Shown piece after piece: positions 44,250 to 51,718 of a stretch of 64,000 nucleotides of DNA (the stretch's first letter is position 1; each line of letters opens with the position of its first letter). The stretch comes from Acidobacteriota bacterium (GTDB taxonomy: Bacteria; Acidobacteriota; Blastocatellia; Pyrinomonadales; Pyrinomonadaceae), in the NCBI GenBank assembly GCA_003697135.1, contig RFGC01000035.1, positions 124,001 through 188,000 on the forward strand, given 5' to 3'. The position numbers and the translations under genes were made by a program. The notes below the pieces were generated by a model. It worked only from the letters and a program-made list of their open reading frames with translations, was not told the DNA's origin and made no database searches.

Positions 44250-46301
44250 TTAAGAAACATTTAGGCGTTCGAGCATCTTTTTTGACCTTTCGATTATGTT
44301 TTCAACCGTAAATCCGAAGAATCTAAAAACATCTTCAGCCGGAGCGCTTAGACCAAATTCATCAACGGTTAAAGTCTCACCTTCTTCACCAACGTATTTC
44401 GCCCACCCCAAGCCAACACCAGCCTCTATAGCAAGTTTGGCTTTGATATTTTTGGGCAGAACCTTCTGCTTGTATTCTTCGGGCTGCTCCTCGAAAAACT
44501 CCCAGCAAGGCATTGAAACGACTCTGGTTGGTATGCTTTCTTGATTAAGTCTCTCAGCCGCTTGCAGTGCCAAAGAAACCTCCGAGCCAGTCGCTATCAA
44601 AATAACTTTTGGAGCACATTGCTCACCGTTTGAATTAGTAGCCTCGGCCAAAATATATGCGCCTTTGTGCAAGCCATCAGCACTAGCATATTTTTTCCTG
44701 TCAATCAACCCAACCTTTTGACGAGTCAACGAAAGCGCAGTCGGAGCATTTCTTCTTTTCAGCGCCGCACGCCATGCTTCTCTGACTTCATGAGCATCAG
44801 CAGGACGAATCACTGCAAGGCCAGGAATAGCCCGCAAAGCGCAAAGATGCTCGACCGATTGATGCGTAGGTCCATCTTCGCCCAAACCTATAGAATCATG
44901 CGTAAAAACAAAGATAACCTGAATCTGAGAAAGCGCCGCTAAACGAATCGCAGGACGCATGTAGTCGCTAAATGTCTGAAAAGTTCCACCAAACGGAATC
45001 AATCCACCGTAAAGTGCTATTCCGTTGAGAATCGCTCCCATAGCATGTTCCCTAACACCAAAATAAATGTTGCGATTATTGTATTCGCCTGGTTTTATCG
45101 CCTCAGAAGATTTTATGTAAGTATTGTTCGATGAGGTCAGATCGGCTGAACCGCCTATCATCTGAGTTATTTTTTCTGACACAGCATTTATCACTTCACC
45201 AGAAAAGACTCTTGTAGCTTTTGCTTCAACCTGCTCAAACTTAGGCAAAGACTCTTCCCAGCCTTCTGGCAACTTGTTTTCACAACAAATTTCAATGAAT
45301 TCTTGTGCCAGCTCAGGAAAGGCTTTTTTATAGTTTTCTAAAAGCCTCAGCCATTTCTTCTCCAACGAGCCTCCTCTTGGAATAGCTTTACGAAAATGCT
45401 CCAGAACTTTTTCGGGAATATAGAAACTTTTTTCCTCATCCCAGCCCAAGTTTCGCTTTGTTTGCCTGACCGCCTCTTCGCCCGGAGCGTCTGAGTGTGC
45501 TTTATTCGTTCCTTGTTTCGGCATCCCGAAGCCGATGATTGTTTTGACACGGATCAATTTGGGCTTGCCTTTTATTCTCAAAGCTTTTTTTATAGTTTTT
45601 TCGATAAGTTTAACAGAATTGCCATCAGGGATTTCCAAAACCCGCCAACCTGCTGCTTCAAAGCGCCTGGTGACATTCTCCGTGAAAGTTAGATTCGTCG
45701 GTCCGTCAATCGTTATGCCGTTATCATCGTAAAAGTAGATCAAATTATCGAGTTTTAAGTGACCGGCAAGAGAAGCCGCTTCATAAGAAATGCCCTCCAT
45801 CAAGTCGCCATCTGAAACAATGGCGTAAATCAAGTTATCAACCACTGGAAAGCCTTCACGGTTGAATCTTGCGGCAAGATGCTTCTGGGCAATTCCCATT
45901 CCAACGCCGTTTGCAAATCCCTGCCCCAGCGGTCCTGTCGTCACTTCAACGCCTGGTGTCAAAACATTTTCAGGATGCCCCGGAGTTTTTGAATGAAGTT
46001 GGCGAAAATTTTTCAGTTCTTCCAGCGACAGATCATAGCCCGTTAGATGAAGAAGAGAGTAAAGAAGCATAGAGCCATGACCAGCCGAAAGAAGAAACCT
46101 ATCTCTGTTAAACCATCGTGGATTTTTCGGATTATGGCGTAAGAACTTTGTCCAAAGAACATAAGCCGTTGGAGCCATTCCGAGCGGCAACCCAGGGTGT
46201 CCAGAATTTGCCTTTTGCACAGCATCAAGCGACAACGTGCGAATAGTATTGATGCAAAGCGTATCTAATTCAGCTTGAGTTCTTACCTGCGAAGCTACCA
46301 T
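44250..46301 (-). CDS. tkt: Transketolase
   Basis: 683 residues from ATG 46301. TPP-binding: [33 protein letters not shown]; earlier [14 protein letters not shown]; pyrimidine domain with [15 protein letters not shown] and [17 protein letters not shown]-terminal domain ends [14 protein letters not shown]. It moves two-carbon units between sugar phosphates in the pentose phosphate pathway. Upstream of bamA by 125 bases on the same strand, but bamA appears to have its own promoter. Confidence 0.97.
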   Translation of the reverse strand: MVASQVRTQAELDTLCINTIRTLSLDAVQKANSGHPGLPLGMAPTAYVLWTKFLRHNPKNPRWFNRDRFLLSAGHGSMLLYSLLHLTGYDLSLEELKNFRQLHSKTPGHPENVLTPGVEVTTGPLGQGFANGVGMGIAQKHLAARFNREGFPVVDNLIYAIVSDGDLMEGISYEAASLAGHLKLDNLIYFYDDNGITIDGPTNLTFTENVTRRFEAAGWRVLEIPDGNSVKLIEKTIKKALRIKGKPKLIRVKTIIGFGMPKQGTNKAHSDAPGEEAVRQTKRNLGWDEEKSFYIPEKVLEHFRKAIPRGGSLEKKWLRLLENYKKAFPELAQEFIEICCENKLPEGWEESLPKFEQVEAKATRVFSGEVINAVSEKITQMIGGSADLTSSNNTYIKSSEAIKPGEYNNRNIYFGVREHAMGAILNGIALYGGLIPFGGTFQTFSDYMRPAIRLAALSQIQVIFVFTHDSIGLGEDGPTHQSVEHLCALRAIPGLAVIRPADAHEVREAWRAALKRRNAPTALSLTRQKVGLIDRKKYASADGLHKGAYILAEATNSNGEQCAPKVILIATGSEVSLALQAAERLNQESIPTRVVSMPCWEFFEEQPEEYKQKVLPKNIKAKLAIEAGVGLGWAKYVGEEGETLTVDEFGLSAPAEDVFRFFGFTVENIIERSKKMLERLNVS

Positions 46302-46507
46302 AACCTTCAAGATTACAAAGCTTACTCAAATTCAAAAAGTTAATAGTATCAAGCCAAACAGGATTTCTTAAAATCTCAACCTTCACTTTTGTGATGAAAA
46401 GTCAATCGTTAAATAGCGAATTCGATAGATCGAAATCTTGAAGCCGCTTTTTCAAGTTTGATATGGCCTTGGAATTGTCCAAAAACTAAGTTTGATTACT
46501 CGAAAAG

Positions 46508-47326
46508 CTACGATCTTCTTCTTTGTTTTGGGTCTAAGTATTCTCTAAGGCCATCACCAATGAAATTAAATGCCAAAACGGTTAAAGCAATAGCTATACT
46601 TGGAAAGAAAAGAACATGAGGAGCATTGTATAGGGTGTCAAGTCCGCGTGCTTCTTCTATCATAGTTCCCCAAGAAGGTGCTGGCGGTGGGACTCCTAAT
46701 CCCAAAAAAGAAAGTGATGCCTCCGACAAAACAGCTCCCGCCATACCTAAGGAGGCTTGAACGATTATGGGATGAATAGCATTCGGCAAAATGTGAACAA
46801 ATAGAATCCGAAAATCGCTCGCACCCAAAGCACGTGCCGCTTGAACAAAATCAAACTCGCGCACCTTCAAAACCTGTCCTCTCATCACACGCGCATATCC
46901 AACCCAACCTATAACGGAAAGAGCAAAAATTAGTTTCCATAAACCTGCCCCCAAGAAAGCAACTAAGGCAATTGCAAGTAGAAGTCCCGGAAAAGCAAGG
47001 AAAACATTGAAAATATAACCCGATAAAATCCTGTCAAGCAACCCACCGTAATAACCCGCTACTGCTCCTATAACAACACCAACCATCGTGGAAATTAGGG
47101 TCACCGTTATACCAACTTGCAAGGAAATCCTTGCGCCGTAGATGACACGAGAAAAAACATCACGCCCGAGAGCATCAGTTCCAAACCAGTGTTCTACTGA
47201 AGGTGAAGCAAATCGCATACTGAGATTTTGCAAGGTCGGATCATGAGTCGCAATCAGCGGCGCAAAAATCGCTATCATCAGCAGAATCAAAACCCAAAAT
47301 ATCCCAACGTAAGTTAAACGATTCAT
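46508..47326 (-). CDS. ABC transporter permease, DppC/OppC type
   Basis: 272 residues with about six membrane helices. ATHDPTLQNLSMRFASPSVEHWFGTDALGRDVFSR is the classic DppC start, and YARVMRGQVLKVREFDFVQAARALGAS is the EAA loop. It would be half of a peptide/nickel-type importer. The usual dppA, B, D and F partners are absent on both sides, so the other subunits must be elsewhere. Confidence 0.9.
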   Translation of the reverse strand: MNRLTYVGIFWVLILLMIAIFAPLIATHDPTLQNLSMRFASPSVEHWFGTDALGRDVFSRVIYGARISLQVGITVTLISTMVGVVIGAVAGYYGGLLDRILSGYIFNVFLAFPGLLLAIALVAFLGAGLWKLIFALSVIGWVGYARVMRGQVLKVREFDFVQAARALGASDFRILFVHILPNAIHPIIVQASLGMAGAVLSEASLSFLGLGVPPPAPSWGTMIEEARGLDTLYNAPHVLFFPSIAIALTVLAFNFIGDGLREYLDPKQRRRS

Positions 47327-47486
47327 TTTGCCTAAACAAAAAACACTTTACCAAAACAAAGTCACACCGTTAAACCCACCTAAATTTACCAAAAGATAAA
47401 CCTCAAAATCATGCTCAAAGTTGCAAAAGAAACTTTCGTTGAATATATTTGAAATCGAGTATGATACCTTGCGAAAGGAGATAAAA

Positions 47487-47684
47487 ATGAAAGTAAGACT
47501 CTTCACCTTGTTCCTTCTGTGCTTAATGACTGTTCCATCAGTTTTTGCAGGAAACAACAAAGAACAAGGGAGCGGATGCCCTTACGTATGTCGGGAAGAA
47601 TACAAACTTTGCAAGAAGAGAAAAAAGAACAAGAGAAAGTGCAGAATCGAATACCGACGATGCTTGCGTGGTTGTCCGCGATAA
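47487..47684 (+). CDS. Tiny secreted cationic cysteine-rich protein
   Basis: 65 residues from ATG 47487; AAAGGAG lies 6 bases upstream, so a longer start at 47421 is rejected. The signal peptide (RLFTLFLLCLMTVPSVFA) ends near residue 21. The mature 44 residues hold six Cys at 31, 35, 42, 52, 59 and 63: spacing 3-6-9-6-3, a mirror-symmetric pattern, with about 17 basic and 4 acidic residues. This favours a disulfide-locked helical hairpin in the periplasm or outside. No family recognised; an antimicrobial or nucleic-acid or LPS-binding role is inference only. Confidence 0.75.
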   Translation: MKVRLFTLFLLCLMTVPSVFAGNNKEQGSGCPYVCREEYKLCKKRKKNKRKCRIEYRRCLRGCPR

Positions 47685-47800
47685 ACTAAAAAGAGCTTCA
47701 AAAGTAAGCTATAATTTTAGATGCGCTTTTTTGCGCGGTCAAGGGGTTATTTGAAATTTGCTACCTCACGTAATTAGCATTATTTTTGGCCGTTGCTGGT

Positions 47801-48082
47801 TCACTTGCCTGTTATTTGCTGATTCTGTTTAGCCTCTGCACGGCGTTGGAGTTCTTCCACGAGCGTTTTGTCATCAACCTCCTTCAGAAGTAAACTCGAT
47901 TGTCCTTCTCTCAGACGTCTTTCTTGCTCCCGGCGTTCTTCCTCTTCAGCTTCTCTCATTCCTTCTCTGAAAGCTTTTCTTGATTCTCCCAAAGCCCTCG
48001 CAAGTTGTGGAAGACGACTAGCACCAAATAACAAAAGTAAAACAGCTACTATTAGAATGATTTCCGTTGTTCCCAAATTCAT
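47801..48082 (-). CDS. tatA: Twin-arginine translocase subunit TatA/TatE
   Basis: 93 residues from ATG 48082, chosen because GGAG lies about 9 bases upstream. MNLGTTEIILIVAVLLLLFG is the single N-terminal helix and SRLPQLARALGESRKAF the amphipathic helix with conserved Pro/Leu. A Glu/Arg-rich tail follows. It forms the pore of the Tat pathway for folded proteins. tatC is not in the window. Confidence 0.92.
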   Translation of the reverse strand: MNLGTTEIILIVAVLLLLFGASRLPQLARALGESRKAFREGMREAEEEERREQERRLREGQSSLLLKEVDDKTLVEELQRRAEAKQNQQITGK

Positions 48083-48156
48083 AAAGTTATGCTCCAAATT
48101 ATTTTTGCCGATTTATGCCCTCGACTAGATTATCTTAACTCTATCGGCAACAAATT

Positions 48157-49119
48157 TCATCTGCGCTTCTCGTGTTTATCCCTGATTTTATCCATCGCAT
48201 CAACGAGAGCAGAGGTTATTCCCGGCTCTGAGATCGAATGCCCTGCATCAGGTATAACTATAAGTTCAGCTTCAGGAAATGCTTTGTGAAGCTCCCAAGC
48301 TGACACCATCGGACAAACAATATCGTAACGTCCTTGCACAATTACGGTCGGAATATGCCGAATTTTGTTTATGTTTTCCAAAATGTAATTTTCCGTCGGG
48401 AAGAAACAATTATTCATGAAATAATGGCATTCGATTCTTGCAAGTTGAAGTGCTTCATGCTCGTTTTCCCAATGTTCCATCAAGTTTTTATCGGGAAAAA
48501 GTTTTGAAGTTGCTCCCTCCCAGACGCTCCAAGCTCTAGCCGCCGAAAGCCTTACCTTTGGATCATCAGAAGTAAGACGTCTGTAATAAGCTGAAATAAA
48601 ATCTCCACGCTCTTCTTCAGGGATTTCGTCTCTGTAGCGCTCCCAATAATCTGGAAAAATCTCGCTTGCACCGTATTGATAGAACCAAAGGAGTTCCTTT
48701 TTTCTGGTCAAGAAAATCCCGCGCAGTATCAAACCAAGTGGCCGATCGGGATGAGTTATCGCATACGCTAAACTCAAAGTGCTTCCCCACGAACCGCCAA
48801 ACACATACCATTTGTCAATTCCAAATTTTTTACGTAAGGTCTCAATATCCGAGATTAAATCCCATGTTGTATTTTCTCTAAGTTCAGCATGCGGAGTCGA
48901 ACGTCCACAGCCGCGCTGATCGAACAAAACAACATGAAAGGCTTCTGGATCAAAAAACTGTCGGTATATCGGAATCAATCCGCCACCAGGTCCGCCATGT
49001 AAAAAAACTACTGGAATTCCTTCAGGATTTCCTACGCGTTCATAGTAAATCGTATGCAAATCTGAGACTTTCAAAGTCCCTGAATCAAACGGTTCTATCT
49101 CAGGATACAAAGTCTTCAT
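48157..49119 (-). CDS. pip: Proline iminopeptidase
   Basis: 320 residues, family S33. VVFLHGGPGGGLIPIYRQFF, FDQRGCGRSTPH, nucleophile FGGSWGSTLSLAYA, a TSDDPKVRLSAARAWSVWEG cap region and C-terminal VPDAGHS-like PDAGHSISE with the His. It removes N-terminal proline from peptides in the cytoplasm. Seventy-four bases after tatA's start on the same strand; possibly co-transcribed. Confidence 0.95.
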   Translation of the reverse strand: MKTLYPEIEPFDSGTLKVSDLHTIYYERVGNPEGIPVVFLHGGPGGGLIPIYRQFFDPEAFHVVLFDQRGCGRSTPHAELRENTTWDLISDIETLRKKFGIDKWYVFGGSWGSTLSLAYAITHPDRPLGLILRGIFLTRKKELLWFYQYGASEIFPDYWERYRDEIPEEERGDFISAYYRRLTSDDPKVRLSAARAWSVWEGATSKLFPDKNLMEHWENEHEALQLARIECHYFMNNCFFPTENYILENINKIRHIPTVIVQGRYDIVCPMVSAWELHKAFPEAELIVIPDAGHSISEPGITSALVDAMDKIRDKHEKRR

Positions 49120-49269
49120 AAGCCTGAATATACAAGATTTTTCCTAGAAAAACCATTTAACCCGAAACATTTCTTGCTTTCTGATTACAAATCCGTGAAA
49201 TTTCAATTACTACACTTGACCAAAAAGCCACTGAAAATCTACTCTAGAATGTTTTGATTTTCAGAGCTT

Positions 49270-50238
49270 ATGAAACTTCGTGTTCTTTATCACGGCAATT
49301 GTTTTGATGGAGTAGCCTCTGCCGCCGTTTTTACAAAGTTTTATTTAACGAAGATAAACACTAACGATGTTCAAGTAGAATATCGTCCAATGATGCATTT
49401 ACCTAACAACCTTTTCGATTACAGCGCACTTTCAGACGAAGGAGAGAATGCTATTGTTGATTTCAAATACTGTGCTGATGAAAGAGTCACATGGTGGTTC
49501 GATCATCATCAATCGGCTTTTTTGTCAGAAGCTGATAAAGAGCATTTTTTGGCTGACAAAAGCGGTAGAAAATTCTTGGACGTAAACAGCAAATCTTGCT
49601 GTGAATTTATTGCTAGAATTGCAAAAGAAAAATTCGGATTTGAAGATGAATCCCTGAAAGAACTGATCCATTGGGCGCACATCATTGATGAAGCGATGTA
49701 TGAATCTGCGGCTCAATGCGTTGAACTTAAAGCACCTGCACTTCAACTAATGCAAGTAATCGAAGAAGAAAAAGATGCAAAATTTGTTGAAGAAATTATT
49801 CGAGAATTAACGACAAAGTCTATCGAAGAAATCGTTGCTAGTGAAAAAATCCAACAAAAACTCAAACCGATTCTCGAAAAACACTGGAAAGTTCTTGAAA
49901 TAATGAAACACAAAGCCATGTATTCGCGTGGCGTTGTTCATTTTGACTTAATAGATGAAGGTATAGAAGGCTACAACAAATTTATTCCGTATTACATTTG
50001 CCCACGTGCAACTTACAGTGTTTCGATTACGAAAAGCAAATTTCGCGTCAAAATTTCCGTAGGGTCGAATCCTTGGGCACCGCGTCCTCGCCAACACAAC
50101 ATAGCCGAAATTTGCGAACAATATGGCGGAGGCGGCCATGCCGTCGTCGGCGCAGTTTCCCTTCCACCAGAAGACGTGGAAATCGGAAGAAAATATATGA
50201 AAGAAATAATCGAGAAACTGCAATTTGATGAAAACTAA
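49270..50238 (+). CDS. DHH/DHHA1 family phosphoesterase
   Basis: 322 residues. Metal-binding parts of the DHH domain: LYHGNCFDGVASAAVF, IVDFKYCADE and WWFDHHQSAF; the DHHA1 C-terminus shows YGGGGHAVVGAVSL. The family includes oligoribonucleases (NrnA), c-di-AMP phosphodiesterases and exopolyphosphatases. No PAS/GGDEF or RecJ extras are present. c-di-AMP turnover is a possibility because the genome has a c-di-AMP riboswitch at 3 kb, but this is inference. Divergent from pip. Confidence 0.82.
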   Translation: MKLRVLYHGNCFDGVASAAVFTKFYLTKINTNDVQVEYRPMMHLPNNLFDYSALSDEGENAIVDFKYCADERVTWWFDHHQSAFLSEADKEHFLADKSGRKFLDVNSKSCCEFIARIAKEKFGFEDESLKELIHWAHIIDEAMYESAAQCVELKAPALQLMQVIEEEKDAKFVEEIIRELTTKSIEEIVASEKIQQKLKPILEKHWKVLEIMKHKAMYSRGVVHFDLIDEGIEGYNKFIPYYICPRATYSVSITKSKFRVKISVGSNPWAPRPRQHNIAEICEQYGGGGHAVVGAVSLPPEDVEIGRKYMKEIIEKLQFDEN

Positions 50239-50369
50239 CCCACGGCGAAGCTAAATCTCTTGATGAATCTTGGTGAATATTCCAAGGTTCTAAAAATTAT
50301 CAAGTTAACAAAAAAACCAAAATGAACTGCAAAATCTCTGCAAATCATTTGTCTAGATAAAGTTAGAAT

Positions 50370-50381
50370 ACCATATATGGT
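50370..50381. promoter_or_regulatory. Palindrome upstream of the lipase gene
   Basis: ACCATATATGGT, a perfect 12-base palindrome 30 bases before the lipase start, beside TTAAAAT-type sequence. Possible operator or promoter part. Confidence 0.35.
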
Positions 50382-50411
50382 TAAAATAGTTTCGCCGAGA
50401 GGAGACGAAAA

Positions 50412-51077
50412 ATGGCTATACCAGACGCACATGGTGTTAAGTATCTAGACGTAGTAACCCTATGTTGGCTGGCTTACAAGGGAAATTTTCGGTTTGGAAG
50501 ATGGCAATCTGTAACAGGAAATATTTGGGATGCAACTCAGAAGTTTGAAAAAGGATCTTTCCACGCAGCCTTGTTCAAGGGTCAGAAGACTATACTTGCC
50601 TTTTCAGGAACAGACGAAGCCAGAGACTGGATAGACAACATAAGCCAAGGGCTTACAGGGATTGCTGGGCAATATCTTTATGCTTTACGATTAGCTGGAA
50701 GTGTGGGTTGTGAAATGGTTGTAGGCCACTCTCTTGGTGGTGGGCTTGCTTCTTTCGTAGCTATCCACAAGGGCATAAAAGGCGCAACCGTCAACCCTGC
50801 AGCTTTGAACACCTTTATAGGCAGACTTCCAAATCTTCCCAACATAATACAAATGATAAGAAGAGGTAACCTAGTTATAAATTACGTTGTGCCCGGAGAA
50901 GCTCTGGATATTTTGGATATAGCAGCTTTCAATATGACACGTGTTGGGAAAATAATACACGTGCCAAGTAAAGCTGGATTTTTTAGTGTGATAAGAAAAC
51001 ATGGACTAGATGATTTGTTAGACCCCGTTAGTGGTAATACATTCAAAGAACTGAAACCGCAGTATATTTCGAAATGA
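50412..51077 (+). CDS. Lipase class 3-like alpha/beta hydrolase
   Basis: 221 residues; GGAG lies 8 bases before ATG. TILAFSGTDEARDWIDNISQG and the nucleophile elbow VVGHSLGGGLASFVA are typical of lipase_3 / Mbeg1-like proteins, with a likely catalytic Asp in the later part. No signal peptide is seen. Members act on lipids, but short standalone ones also occur as effectors or phage-linked proteins; nothing nearby supports either. A strong palindrome follows at 51147-51175. Confidence 0.8.
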   Translation: MAIPDAHGVKYLDVVTLCWLAYKGNFRFGRWQSVTGNIWDATQKFEKGSFHAALFKGQKTILAFSGTDEARDWIDNISQGLTGIAGQYLYALRLAGSVGCEMVVGHSLGGGLASFVAIHKGIKGATVNPAALNTFIGRLPNLPNIIQMIRRGNLVINYVVPGEALDILDIAAFNMTRVGKIIHVPSKAGFFSVIRKHGLDDLLDPVSGNTFKELKPQYISK

Positions 51078-51146
51078 TATAGGTGAAGCAACAAAGGCAC
51101 TAGCTTCAAACTTTTGTGCTAGGGTCCGATCCCAAAAATATCATCA

Positions 51147-51185
51147 GAGATTTCCACAGAATCTGTGGAAATCTCTTGTGGAAAA
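51147..51185. repeat. 29-base palindrome with adjoining TGTGGAAA repeat
   Basis: GAGATTTCCACAGA A TCTGTGGAAATCTC, a perfect 14-bp inverted repeat (51147-51175), is followed by TGTGGAAAA (51177-51185). Three TGTGGAAA-like boxes thus lie in 36 bases. It can form a strong hairpin after the lipase stop, although no T run follows. Confidence 0.55.
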
Positions 51186-51247
51186 CTAAGCTTTGGGAAC
51201 ATAAGTTATTGACTGTCACAGAAATTTAGCATTTTGCACAGCTCTAT

Positions 51248-51568
51248 ATGCAAAAGTTTATCTTTGTTCTTTCGATGTTTTGCATTACGCTTTTAAGCTG
51301 CGGTGGCGAAATAGTTGAGGATTTTTCTCAACAGTCTCAAAAGAATCGAACAATCCAAGCAAAAAATTCTGAAAATCTAATTGACTTAAACTCAGCAAGC
51401 ATATCAGAAATAGAAAAACTACCCGGAATAGGCGAAAAACTGGCTCGCAGAATTGTTGAACATAGAGAAAAGTTCGGTAGATTCAAGCGTGCCGAGCATG
51501 TTATTGTTGTCAAAGGCATGAGTGATAAAAAGTATCGTAAAATCAGCCATCTGATAACTGCAAAATAA
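51248..51568 (+). CDS. ComEA-like helix-hairpin-helix lipoprotein
   Basis: 106 residues. Lipoprotein signal MQKFIFVLSMFCITLLSCGG with Cys after LLS. Residues about 45-106 are a (HhH)2 domain: LIDLNSASISEIEKLPGIGE, KLARRIVEHREKFGRFKR. ComEA-type proteins bind DNA at the cell surface during natural transformation. The comEC gene follows 150 bases downstream on the same strand, which supports a competence role. Confidence 0.88.
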   Translation: MQKFIFVLSMFCITLLSCGGEIVEDFSQQSQKNRTIQAKNSENLIDLNSASISEIEKLPGIGEKLARRIVEHREKFGRFKRAEHVIVVKGMSDKKYRKISHLITAK

Positions 51569-51718
51569 TCGGTCCCAACTCAAGACGGAAAACATATCGC
51601 AAGGTAAATACATCTGTTACTCCTCAAAATGCTTGACAAATTTGTGCAAAGAGAGTCCACAAAAACAAAGCTTTCAATTTCCTGAAAACATTGATAACAT
51701 GGCAAACAACGATGAGAA

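Noticed and set aside
51150-51185. TGTGGAAA boxes as a replication origin
   Set aside because: No dnaA, dnaN or AT-rich unwinding region lies nearby, and the boxes are imperfect.
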